From NCBI RefSeq assembly GCF_002797685.1, contig NZ_PGFH01000001.1:1488001-1552000 (forward strand): a stretch of 64,000 bases of DNA, in the 5' to 3' direction. Numbering within the stretch: the first letter of the stretch is position 1; every line of letters begins with the position of its first letter. Below are positions 9,601 through 16,730 of the stretch, piece after piece. The position numbers and the translations under genes were made by a program. The notes under the pieces were generated by a model. It was given only the letters and a program-made list of their open reading frames with translations. It did no database searches and had not been told where the DNA came from. Source of the stretch: Salinibacterium amurskyense. GTDB lineage: Bacteria; Actinomycetota; Actinomycetes; Actinomycetales; Microbacteriaceae.

Positions 9601-9625
9601 TGAGCGCGCTCCGCGTCCCGCCTAG
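3614..9625 (+). CDS. Giant acidic disordered domain fused to an NCS1-type (cytosine/purine permease) membrane domain
   Basis: A 2003-residue protein. Residues 1 to about 1530 are low-complexity and strongly acidic, built from Asp, Glu, Ala, Pro, Ser, Thr and Val, and should be intrinsically disordered and cytoplasmic. They contain scattered hydrophobic patches (FDLNEEF, FSFESLFAT, PMWNLDG, APWSLSAEN, VEDLFGA, DEIPFAA twice) and a run of tandem repeats near residues 949-990. A charged island at about 837-890 (EELLTWADNP, then LEAQLRLREEEAREYREWE) may be a short coiled coil. From about residue 1535 there are around a dozen hydrophobic segments with NCS1 landmarks: FWLWFAANSSI, then SGQPTMVVSRASFGVLGN. 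NCS1 proteins import nucleobases or related compounds with a cation; the substrate here is unknown. ATG 3614 fits the TAGGAT box; an in-frame TTG at 3608 is the alternative. Normal family members have roughly 400-550 residues. Confidence 0.85.
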   Translation: MAFHDDVDDANDANDETSSKHEFELPFPHAAAAKKPGSDSAESLSDDGRIDLSEASADGIIDLDAALNGEAPEPVSARDDSLAPPVDSAIPAPFDLNEEFQRSDIADALNQGMPPWAMAPAPDPTQAVPQLDAPESASISDAPVSAEEPTPSVSDPATASADDDDDDPYQIPADYTTPDFFASRISRRRTPAEAEAENAAAAAAELAALEEEANATVSGADGVVATGDAFDVSADSADEKEFSFESLFATEEPAAAPKPPASADDFDDTMWADVSPAIAEGEPAAEAAESDAPANHIWKLGPLEPEVAGTSVPASSSVPTDGTELPTDTAAALPIEEVVEGAPMWNLDGKDAPATAAEVPSLGLDGFLSLDNDQPVADAAAGAEQSATDAIDASDATHVSSDAAAEAENVAAELPPVESVSAFDLDAAFEEAASAVPTGVSSADVEGNVADSVEEPDVNDVDEPGANAVEELRVDSVDEVTDDASIDPVVKFFAAPAPAPATPAPSGEMHDDASSAAESGLSAVAEPEATDADTADGAEAPTAADEDAARDAEAAPPLAPWSLSAENAIDLDDEIAPEVNAHDESTQLDQSEPQAVEPVADESTDADADDFSAFLSLPQEEEIAATTDVEEPSAAVADAAPFTVAPAQPAVESDTGDAASEFDSALPPFPVPNVTAASVDEPAQVPSESETDVVADPTANTDSHSDSDFESPFAPRQSFVAPSADEPAPRVEDLFGAAEDVAPVDESSPAAPFISSFAPQAPIVPASPLTEATTEAPAADDSSTPDDASSAPDSASPVAGAPVEEAAASTADEPAEASVESDASATGDGDDAPTPPTRRSMADEELLTWADNPANQSTGTLSVIEVLEAQLRLREEEAREYREWETTFRSRGGPVADQVIDQVRSEFADVVDDETSTPTDAATDAPEAEAAPAAFAPAPEAIGTPEAAQAPEVAEAPEVAEAPDVAEAPDVAEAPDVAEAPGVAAAPEVTEAPAAAPAAQLPAWDVPPPSESWSPPADFEDEIPFAAHADPTGSITLPVVGEISDDSAATADTDGFASASSPTPAADDTAVTESEPAPDTAAEATSHVAEDAAAEPEAEVQTEEQQPVAAPLFDPASGLLSFSNAAPEPAVTPDTTEAPDATDAPDVPQEPAAPAAEDLFAAPAPSAPAAPSAADAPAAFAGQAAPEFPADEDGDYDELPFAPPALVEPDTAPSIPRANLDEHVSFGDFGFAPPPADAPPVEMPEAVAEEDASEEPFAFGLSADTHASDTSTPTVDDAVSVDSAIASAEAQGAAAPIAPSETPEDEAKSEAEVEPTSDVTTAAAPAFNFASTENPHYVASDPIDFDDLLKTDDIDDTDVDTDEPEVDPLVALLANAAPPMQGDPLSEVQTGSIAVNQADFEAESDDAVDDSDRLTYSTDLSAGVGDVPSATTATTDDEIPFAARAAGAAAIGGAATAASSLASQPAPIDAAVPLPAPAAVPVVPEASAAPSVPQPVAHSTAVVAQQPLGLEEVAPTAQKVFSLEESGLEPTPVDRRIGHAARLFWLWFAANSSIVSLGLGAAVFAVGMSLRQSIVAILAGVALSFIPLGLTTLAGKRSGQPTMVVSRASFGVLGNIAPSVVALIARLFWGAVLLWVLASSVAIVLVGSDLNGGLGDRQLLLIALALSFLIALVIAFAGYPLFARIQLILSIISGVLVVGLIGFTAQYIDISQALTTPDGSWLLTITGAVLVFSFLGLVWAYSGADIARYQRPSSSGGASMLSATFGAALPAFALIAYGALLAASDPAIARGFLASPLDTLMLLLPSWYPIPLLLAATLSLLSGITLSLYSGGFALQAIGVRVPRQWSIVIVAVLLGALSILFAFGVNGGINELFRDVATTLAVPTAAWAGIFASETMIRTRKLDSAALLSRGGVYGDVRWVNLSAFVVISAIGFALTSATISWLSWQGYGFTALGVDLTSELAGTDLGVLVALGLGLLTPLVAGIPAIRRQEAEQAERAPRPA
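6458..6583 (+). repeat. Seven tandem 18-bp units in the permease disordered domain
   Basis: Units of GAAGCGCCTGATGTTGCC and close variants repeat with a strict 18-bp period. They encode (E/Q)AP(E/D/G)VA hexapeptides. The central three units are nearly identical and the flanks degenerate, which suggests recent in-frame expansion or contraction. Confidence 0.92.
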
Positions 9626-9628
9626 ACT
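9623..9628 (+). promoter_or_regulatory. Candidate -10 box of a leaderless Nif3-like transcript
   Basis: TAGACT overlaps the TAG stop codon of the permease gene and lies 6 nt before the GTG start at 9635. Confidence 0.45.
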
Positions 9629-9634
9629 GAAAGC

Positions 9635-10453
9635 GTGTCTACTACTGTCGCTCACGTAATCGCCGCGGCTGAACAGCTCTGGCCCGTTTCTGGTGCCGAA
9701 GCGTGGGATGCCGTGGGCCTCGTCTCTGGCGACCTCGATGCTCCGGTGTCGACGATTTCGCTCGCTGTTGATGCCGTTCTCGACACCGTCGACGAGGCGA
9801 TCGCCGACGGCGCCGACATGCTCATCACGCATCACCCTCTCTTGCTGCGAGGCGTAACGTCGGTCGCCAGCGACCGCTACAAGGGCGCGGTGCTCACCAA
9901 GCTGATCCGAGCCGAGTGCGCGTTGCTCGCTGCCCACACCAATGCGGATGTCGTAGAAACCGGAACATCGGGTCGCTTCGCTACAAAGCTGGGCTTGTCG
10001 TCGATCGCACCCATCGTTGAAGGCGAAACTCCGGATCGTGGCATCGGCCGCACGGGGCAACTGCCGGAGGCGATGACGCTCGGTCGCCTCGCTCGCCTCA
10101 TCGGTGAGATTCTGCCGCCGACGGCCACGGGCATCCGTGTCGCGGGTGATTTTGATCAACTGGTTCAGTCGGTGGCATTGTGCGGGGGAGCGGGTGACGC
10201 ATACTTGAACGACCCGGCCGTATTGGCGTCGGATGTATACATCACGAGTGACCTTCGGCATCATCCGGCCTCTGAGGCTCGGGAGAACGCTCGGCTGCAG
10301 AATGGTCCGGCACTGATCGATGTGTCGCACTGGGCGAGCGAGTGGTTGTGGCTCGACGCCGCAGCCGACGAATTGCGTGCGCTGCTGCCAGACGTAACGA
10401 TTACGGTGAGCGAACTGCGCACTGACCCTTGGGATTTTGCGGTTGTGCAGTAA
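9635..10453 (+). CDS. Nif3-like dinuclear metal centre protein (annotated as GTP cyclohydrolase 1 type 2 family)
   Basis: A 272-residue member of the Nif3/YbgI family, toroid-forming proteins with a dinuclear metal site whose cellular role is poorly defined. Likely metal ligands are visible: His66 and His67 in ITHHPLLLRG, His101 and Asp105 in HTNADVVETG, and His232 and Glu236 in DVSHWASEW. The N-terminus AEQLWPVSGAEAWDAVGLVSGD is characteristic. The GTG start at 9635 is 9 nt after the permease stop and follows a TAGACT box by 6 nt, so it may have its own leaderless promoter. The coiled-coil zinc-ribbon-like gene follows 24 nt downstream, an arrangement common in Actinobacteria. Family identity is firm; the enzymatic label is not. 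Confidence 0.9.
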   Translation: MSTTVAHVIAAAEQLWPVSGAEAWDAVGLVSGDLDAPVSTISLAVDAVLDTVDEAIADGADMLITHHPLLLRGVTSVASDRYKGAVLTKLIRAECALLAAHTNADVVETGTSGRFATKLGLSSIAPIVEGETPDRGIGRTGQLPEAMTLGRLARLIGEILPPTATGIRVAGDFDQLVQSVALCGGAGDAYLNDPAVLASDVYITSDLRHHPASEARENARLQNGPALIDVSHWASEWLWLDAAADELRALLPDVTITVSELRTDPWDFAVVQ

Positions 10454-10477
10454 GCGCACCGTTAGACAGAAAGAAGC

Positions 10478-11224
10478 ATGACTATGGCGTTGACCGCTAG
10501 CCCAGCTGACCAAGCTTTACTCCTCGACCTGCAGGCCTTCGACACGAAGATTGCCCAGTTGGAGCACCGCGCTAAGAAGCTTCCCGAGCACGAGCAGTTG
10601 TCGGAGCTCAAGAAGCACCGCGACAAGCTTCAGCTGACGATTCTCGAAGAGCGTGGCATCAAGGAAGACATCGAGCTCGAAATGAGCCGCATCGAGTCTG
10701 ACGTCAAGGTTGTCGAAGCGCGCATTGCTCGTGACACGTCACGCCTCGATGCTAGTTCGTCGCCCAAAGACGTTGCTGCCCTTGAGCAGGAGCTCACCGC
10801 TTTGCGCACGCGACTCAGCAACCTTGAAGACATTGAGCTCGCCGTTATGGAGAAGCTTGAAGCGCAGCAGAAGGTCGTAGACAACCTCCTGGAGCAGGGC
10901 GGAAACCTTACCTCTCAGTTCGCCGAACTCGAAGCCAGCCGCGACGAGGCTCTCTCCGTGATCGAAGCTGAGCTGGGAACGACTCGCACCGGTCGCACCG
11001 CGTTGCAGGCCACCATTCCGGAAGACCTTCTCGCTCTCTACGAACGTCAGCGCGAGCGTTACGGCGTTGGCGCTTCGTTGTTGCGCGGCGGAGTATCGCT
11101 GGCATCCGGAGTCAAATTGCTCGAGAACGAGATGCAGGAGATTCGTGCCGCTGCTCCCGACGCCGTGATTATGTGTGCCAGCAGCGAGGGCATCCTTGTC
11201 CGAACGAACGAGTCGGGACTCTAA
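10478..11224 (+). CDS. Coiled-coil protein of the C4-type zinc-ribbon (CT398-like) family with a degenerate ribbon
   Basis: A 248-residue protein. Residues about 12-185 form a long heptad-rich coiled coil (for example LSELKKHRDKLQLTILEERGIKEDIELEMSRIE). The C-terminus keeps the family signature ILVRTNESGL. In most homologues the C-terminal domain has two CxxC pairs that bind zinc. Here the first pair is replaced by SLASGVKLL and the second by MCASSEG, so only Cys233 remains and zinc binding is unlikely. The gene sits 24 nt after the Nif3-like gene in the same direction and is probably co-transcribed. It is followed directly by rnpB. Function is unknown; the family has been suggested to bind nucleic acid or to act in flagellar export in other bacteria. 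Confidence 0.85.
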   Translation: MTMALTASPADQALLLDLQAFDTKIAQLEHRAKKLPEHEQLSELKKHRDKLQLTILEERGIKEDIELEMSRIESDVKVVEARIARDTSRLDASSSPKDVAALEQELTALRTRLSNLEDIELAVMEKLEAQQKVVDNLLEQGGNLTSQFAELEASRDEALSVIEAELGTTRTGRTALQATIPEDLLALYERQRERYGVGASLLRGGVSLASGVKLLENEMQEIRAAAPDAVIMCASSEGILVRTNESGL

Positions 11225-11239
11225 GCGCTCTCCGAACGC

Positions 11240-11245
11240 TAAGCT
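11240..11245 (+). promoter_or_regulatory. Candidate -10 box of rnpB
   Basis: TAAGCT ends 8 nt before the first base of the P1 helix of RNase P RNA. This is a plausible spacing for its transcription start. Confidence 0.4.
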
Positions 11246-11253
11246 AGACCGTT

Positions 11254-11627
11254 GAATGGGTCGGCAAGACGGTCGCGTTATCCGTTATGGATACCGAGGA
11301 ACGTCCGGGCTCCGCAGAGCAGGATGGTGGGTAACACCCACCCGGGGTAACCCGCGAGAACAGTGCAACAGAAAGTAGACCGCCACAGACTTCGGTCTGG
11401 GGTAAGGGTGAAACGGTGGTGTAAGAGACCACCAGCGGCCGGGGTGACTCGGTCGGCTAGGTAAACCTCGTCCGGAGCAAGATCAGACAGAAGACGCTAA
11501 GGCTGCTCGCCAAGTCTTCGGGTAGATCGCTAGAGGTGTGCGGCAACGTACATCGTAGATAGATGACCGTCCAGCACGAGATTTCGGTTTCGTGTGAACA
11601 GAACCCGGCGTACTAGCCGGCCCATTC
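11254..11627 (+). ncRNA. rnpB: RNase P RNA, bacterial class A
   Basis: This is the catalytic RNA that matures tRNA 5' ends. The conserved core is present: GAGGAACGTCCGGGCTCC near the 5' end, ACAGAAAGTAGACCGCC, GGTAAGGGTGAAACGGTGG, and GAACCCGGCGTAC near the 3' end. The ends were set from the P1 helix, in which GAATGGGTCGGC at 11254-11265 pairs with GCCGGCCCATTC at 11616-11627. The boundaries may be off by a few bases. The length of about 374 nt is normal for high-GC Gram-positive bacteria. The 77 nt between the RNA and the next gene show no clear T-rich terminator. Confidence 0.95.
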
Positions 11628-11704
11628 CTTCATCGCAGTCCAGCCGCGCACTCACCCGCGTAGCGCCGGCTCTAGTGCAGCGCGCCCACCAGCGAGGCCC
11701 GCGT

Positions 11705-12415
11705 CTAAACGACGCCGCTTGTGCCGAGCAGGGTCCCGATCAGGAATGTGGTGATGAGCGCGAGTGCGCCGCCAATCACGATGCGAAGCGTTGGTCGCAC
11801 CCAACTGTTGCCGCCGACGCGGGCCGAGAGCGCACCCGTGATCACGAGCGCCGTAAGCACCGCGATAAACGTCGCAAGAACTCGAATGGGTTCGGGAGCG
11901 ATAAGAATTGCAGCCAGCGGTAGAACACCGCCGACGGTGAAGGCCAACGCGGATGCTCCGGCCGCTTGCCAGGCGCTCACGACGTCGTGCTCAGTGATGC
12001 CGAGTTCGGCTTCGAGATGTGCCGCCAACGCATCATGCTGCGTGAGCTCTTCAGCTACCTGCTGAGCGGTGGCAGCGCTAATGCCCTTGGCCTCGTAGAT
12101 AGCGGCCAGTTCGGCCAGCTCTTCCTCGGGCATCTCCGCGAGCTCGCGGCGCTCCTTCTCAATGAGCGCACGCTGGCTATCGCTCTGGCTGCTTACGCTC
12201 ACATACTCGCCGAGGGCCATCGAGATCGCCCCGCCGACGAGCCCCGCAACGCCGGCGGTGATGAGCGGTGCAATGGCGGATGTCGCACCCGCGACACCCA
12301 CGACGATTGCCGCGACAGAAACGATGCCGTCATTCGCGCCCAAAACTCCGGCGCGCAACCAGTTCAGACGACCCGCGAGGTCTCCGGAGTGGGGCTCGTT
12401 CGAATGGAAGCTCAT
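11705..12415 (-). CDS. VIT1/CCC1-family membrane transporter (iron/manganese type)
   Basis: A 236-residue protein of the vacuolar iron transporter family, which moves Fe(II) or Mn(II) across membranes. After a soluble start, LRAGVLGANDGIVSVAAIVVGVAGA forms the first membrane segment with the family motif GANDGIVS. A second segment (AGVAGLVGGAISMALGEYVSVSSQSD) carries the GAxSMAxGEYVSV signature. A charged helical region at about 85-150 follows, rich in Glu (EKERRELAEMPEEELAEL) and typical of the metal-binding domain. Three more membrane segments complete the fold. Its start lies 2 nt after the ppgK stop, so both are on one transcript. Metal specificity is not readable from sequence. Confidence 0.9.
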   Translation of the reverse strand: MSFHSNEPHSGDLAGRLNWLRAGVLGANDGIVSVAAIVVGVAGATSAIAPLITAGVAGLVGGAISMALGEYVSVSSQSDSQRALIEKERRELAEMPEEELAELAAIYEAKGISAATAQQVAEELTQHDALAAHLEAELGITEHDVVSAWQAAGASALAFTVGGVLPLAAILIAPEPIRVLATFIAVLTALVITGALSARVGGNSWVRPTLRIVIGGALALITTFLIGTLLGTSGVV

Positions 12416-12417
12416 CG

Positions 12418-13164
12418 TTATTCCTTCACGGCTAACGCTGCGGCGCCCATGATCCCGGCGTTGTTCCGCAGTTTTGCCGGAATGATCGGAGCGTTCAACT
12501 TCAGCAGCGGCAAGAACTTCTCGTGACTCTTAGAAACACCGCCGCCCACCAGAATGAGGTCGGGGGAGAAGAGCAGTTCAAGGTGGGTGTAATAGCGCTG
12601 CAGTCGCTTTGCCCAAGATTTCCAGCTCAGACGGCGGCGTTCTTTCGCTGCGAACGAGGCGCCTTTTTCTGCGTCGCGGCCACCGATCAGCAGGTGCCCG
12701 AGTTCGGAGTTGGGAACGAGCGTTCCGTTGTAAATCAGTGCACTGCCGATTCCAGTGCCCAGCGTAGTGAGTAAGACGAGCCCCGAAACACCCTGGGCGG
12801 CGCCGTAACGCACTTCGGCAACGCCAGCGGCATCCGCATCGTTGACGAAGTGGATGTCGCGACCGAGGGCTTTCTCGAATAGCTTCTCGGCATCCAGCCC
12901 GATCCACTCTTTGGAGATGTTGGCGGCAGACATGGTCTTGCCGTTGCGAACGATCGCGGGAAAGCACACGCCAACGGGCATGCCTTCAGGGAGGCCGCCG
13001 AGCTTCTCGATCAGCTCGACAACGACGGCGATGATCTCTTTAGGCTTGCCCGACTTGGGTGTTGCGATCTTCATCCGCTCGCTCACGAGCTTGCCGGTAT
13101 CGGTATCAACGATGGCACCTTTGATGCCGGTGCCGCCGATGTCGATTCCTAGTGCCTGAGTCAT
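12418..13164 (-). CDS. ppgK: Polyphosphate glucokinase
   Basis: A 248-residue ROK-family kinase that phosphorylates glucose with polyphosphate or ATP, feeding glycolysis. The phosphate-binding loop DIGGTGIKG is at residues 8-16. The catalytic aspartate lies in FVNDADAAG, and TLGTGIGSALI is the second phosphate motif. ELGHLLIGG is the sugar-binding segment with Glu and His. Polyphosphate-specific features of the actinobacterial enzyme include the basic stretch KERRRLSWKSWAKRLQRYYTHLE. Length matches family members of about 250-270 residues. The gene is upstream of and nearly abuts the VIT-like transporter gene, and follows map by 54 nt in the same direction. Confidence 0.94.
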   Translation of the reverse strand: MTQALGIDIGGTGIKGAIVDTDTGKLVSERMKIATPKSGKPKEIIAVVVELIEKLGGLPEGMPVGVCFPAIVRNGKTMSAANISKEWIGLDAEKLFEKALGRDIHFVNDADAAGVAEVRYGAAQGVSGLVLLTTLGTGIGSALIYNGTLVPNSELGHLLIGGRDAEKGASFAAKERRRLSWKSWAKRLQRYYTHLELLFSPDLILVGGGVSKSHEKFLPLLKLNAPIIPAKLRNNAGIMGAAALAVKE

Positions 13165-13218
13165 AGTGTCTACTTTCGCGTGCGTAGGGATGCGTCAGAT
13201 CGTGTGCGAGCTATGTCG

Positions 13219-14085
13219 TTAGGGGAGTGTCAGAATTTCAGTGCCCCGTTCAGTCACAACCATTGTGTGTTCGAACTGGGCAGTCAAGCTCTTGTCGCGG
13301 GTGGTGACCGTCCAGTCATCAGCCCACAGATCCCACTCGTGGGTGCCGAGCGTCAACATAGGTTCGATCGTGAAGACCATGCCGACCTCGATCACATCGT
13401 TGAACTGCGGCGCGGAGTCATAGTGCGGAATGATGAGGCCGGAGTGGAAAGCTGAGCCAACCCCGTGCCCCGTGAAGTCTCGAACCACGCCATAGCCAAA
13501 ACGCTTCGCGTACGACTCAATCGCGCGGCCGATCACGTTGACCTGGCGACCGGGTGCCACGGCCTTGATGCCGCGGTTGAGAGCTTCCTGAGTGCGCTCT
13601 ACAAGGTTGCGGGCATCCTCTGACACCTCTCCGACAAAGAATGTCTTGTTGAGGTCGCCGTGCATGCTGTCTTTGTAGGCGGTGATATCGATGTTGATGA
13701 TGTCTCCATCCTCAAGCACGGTGTCATCGGGGATGCCGTGACAGATCACTTCATTGATACTCGTGCAGCATGACTTAGGGAACCCGCGGTACCCCAGCGT
13801 CGACGGGTAGGCGTCGCGCTCGAGCATGTACTCGTGAGCGATGACATCGAGCTCTGCCGTCGTGATGCCGGGGCGAATAGCGGCACCCACCGCTTCGACT
13901 GCACCGGCGGCAATCTTTCCCGCGGCGCGGATGCGGTCAACTTCTTCGGCGCTGTAGACGTCTGACCCGGTGAAGGGGCGCGGCGCCGTCTTGCCAACGT
14001 ACTCGGGCCGAGTTATCGACTTCGGCACAGCGAGTTGAGGTGGGATTACTCCCGGAACGAGGTGACCAGAATTATCCCGAGGCAT
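13219..14085 (-). CDS. map: Methionine aminopeptidase, type I
   Basis: A 288-residue cytoplasmic metalloprotease that removes the initiator methionine from new proteins. The five metal ligands are visible: Asp133 (NIDITAYKD), Asp144 (MHGDLNKTF), His207 (FTGHGVGSAFH), Glu241 (FTIEPML) and Glu272 (AQFEHTM). His116 in VICHGIPD is the usual substrate-side histidine. An extension of about 40 residues precedes the catalytic domain, as in the type Ic enzymes of Actinobacteria. The ATG at 14085 has a TAGACT box exactly 6 nt upstream and no Shine-Dalgarno sequence, so the transcript is probably leaderless. It leads a same-strand cluster with ppgK and the VIT-like gene. Confidence 0.97.
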   Translation of the reverse strand: MPRDNSGHLVPGVIPPQLAVPKSITRPEYVGKTAPRPFTGSDVYSAEEVDRIRAAGKIAAGAVEAVGAAIRPGITTAELDVIAHEYMLERDAYPSTLGYRGFPKSCCTSINEVICHGIPDDTVLEDGDIINIDITAYKDSMHGDLNKTFFVGEVSEDARNLVERTQEALNRGIKAVAPGRQVNVIGRAIESYAKRFGYGVVRDFTGHGVGSAFHSGLIIPHYDSAPQFNDVIEVGMVFTIEPMLTLGTHEWDLWADDWTVTTRDKSLTAQFEHTMVVTERGTEILTLP

Positions 14086-14091
14086 TGGTCT

Positions 14092-14097
14092 AGTCTA
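14092..14097 (-). promoter_or_regulatory. Candidate -10 box of leaderless map transcript
   Basis: On the minus strand TAGACT is followed by 6 nt and then the map ATG. Confidence 0.5.
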
Positions 14098-14134
14098 CCG
14101 GCGTAGGCTTACCGCGAGCGAAAGGACGAACCAC

Positions 14135-14302
14135 ATGGAGCAATGGTGGTACAACCACAAGACCGGTGAAGTCGAAGAGGGGCCGCAATCACTTGCGGTT
14201 GATCGCGACGGACCATTCGAAACGCGAGCAGAAGCCGAGCGAGCTCCGCAGATCATCGCCGAGCGTGCCCGCAAATGGGCAGCGGAGGAATCCGGCGCCT
14301 AG
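14135..14302 (+). CDS. Small conserved protein, 55 residues
   Basis: A short ORF beginning MEQWWYNHKTGEVEEGPQS and ending KWAAEESGA. It is likely real: the ATG at 14135 has AAAGGA about 9 nt upstream, composition is soluble and charged, and the pattern W-Y-N-x-K-T-G-E-V-E-E-G followed by an acidic/Arg helix (TRAEAERAPQIIAERARKWA) resembles a small protein that I recall beside map in many Actinobacteria, sometimes labelled SPOR-domain protein or mislabelled methionine aminopeptidase. No catalytic motif is visible. It is divergent from map, with 49 nt between the two start codons. Function unknown. Confidence 0.75.
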   Translation: MEQWWYNHKTGEVEEGPQSLAVDRDGPFETRAEAERAPQIIAERARKWAAEESGA

Positions 14303-14358
14303 AGCTCGCCTCAGCGGGCTCCGGCGCCGGCCCCTCGACAGGCCACACGTCGTGGCGC

Positions 14359-15708
<1,350 letters not shown>

Positions 15709-15754
15709 TCATCGCTTTCGCAAGCAGTGGTGGATCTAAGAAAAGGGTTGTGCC

Positions 15755-16585
15755 CTAGTAAGAGTGGTCCTCGGTCGGATAAGAGCCTGAGGCCACATCG
15801 GCGCGGTATTCGTCTACCGCGCCCGCGAGCGTCGCACGCAAGTCGGCGTACTGTTTGACAAATTTGGGGATGCGTCCCTTAGTGAGGCCAGCCCAGTCCG
15901 TCCAGACCAGGAGCTGCCCATCAACGTGGGGGCCGGCGCCGACACCGATCGTCGGAATCGTGAGCGCTTCGGTGATCTTAGCTGCGGCATCTGCGGGAAC
16001 CATTTCGAGCACGACCGCAAACGCGCCAGCCTCTTGAACGGCGAGGGCGTCGGCGAGAAGCTGCTCGAAGCCGTCTCCACGTCCCTGAATAACATGGCCA
16101 CCGAGGCCGTGCTCGCTCTGCGGGGTGAAGCCGATGTGAGCCATCAGCGGGATACCGGCATCCACGATGCGTCGGATCTGCTCGGCGCTGCGCACGCCAC
16201 CTTCGAGTTTCACGGCGTGGGCGCCGGTTTCTTTCATGAACCGGAACGCCGTGTGGAGCGCTTCGTCCGGACCTGTTTCGTACGAGCCGAACGGCAAATC
16301 CGCCACAACAAATGCGCGCGTCACGGCGCCAGCAACAGCGCGCGTGAGGGGGATGAGGTCGTCGATGCTCACCGGAAGGGTGGTGTCGTAGCCATAGACG
16401 TTGTTGCCAGCAGAGTCGCCCACCAGCAGGAAATCGATTCCCGACTCGTCGAAGATTCCGGCGGTCAACTGGTCGTAACTGGTGAGACCAACAATCTTGA
16501 TGCCGTTCTCTTTCGCCGTCTGAAAGTGGCGAGTGCGAACTCGTTTGAGCTTGGCTTGGGCCTCAGCGGCGGCAGAGTCAGTCAT
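15755..16585 (-). CDS. panB: 3-methyl-2-oxobutanoate hydroxymethyltransferase
   Basis: A 276-residue (beta/alpha)8 enzyme that transfers a hydroxymethyl group from methylenetetrahydrofolate to 2-oxoisovalerate, the first step to pantothenate and CoA. Signatures include KIVGLTSYDQLTAGIFDESGIDFLLVGDS with the metal-binding Asp, VVADLPFGSY, AHAVKLEGG, MAHIGFTPQSEHGLGG, and VLEMVPADAAAKIT, which contains the catalytic Glu. The start chosen is ATG 16585 (MTDSAAAEAQ). The frame stays open much further upstream, but family length and a TAGACT box 7 nt before this ATG support the shorter protein. It is divergent from glnA2. Confidence 0.95.
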   Translation of the reverse strand: MTDSAAAEAQAKLKRVRTRHFQTAKENGIKIVGLTSYDQLTAGIFDESGIDFLLVGDSAGNNVYGYDTTLPVSIDDLIPLTRAVAGAVTRAFVVADLPFGSYETGPDEALHTAFRFMKETGAHAVKLEGGVRSAEQIRRIVDAGIPLMAHIGFTPQSEHGLGGHVIQGRGDGFEQLLADALAVQEAGAFAVVLEMVPADAAAKITEALTIPTIGVGAGPHVDGQLLVWTDWAGLTKGRIPKFVKQYADLRATLAGAVDEYRADVASGSYPTEDHSY

Positions 16586-16592
16586 AGCCGCC

Positions 16593-16598
16593 AGTCTA
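16593..16598 (-). promoter_or_regulatory. Candidate -10 box of leaderless panB transcript
   Basis: TAGACT on the minus strand lies 7 nt before the panB ATG. Confidence 0.45.
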
Positions 16599-16730
16599 TC
16601 GACACCGGCGCAGGGTTCAATTGGGCTAACGCGGCGGCGAGTGCGCTGCATAGATGCCTCAGAGCAAGTAGCCTTAGATCGGCAGAATCGATGTCGCAAT
16701 TTCGCGGCAGGGCACGGATCGAGGGACTCA

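Noticed and set aside
9446-10513. 355-codon minus-strand ORF across the Nif3-like gene
   Set aside because: It is a shadow of two well-supported plus-strand genes and has an implausible Arg/His-rich sequence.
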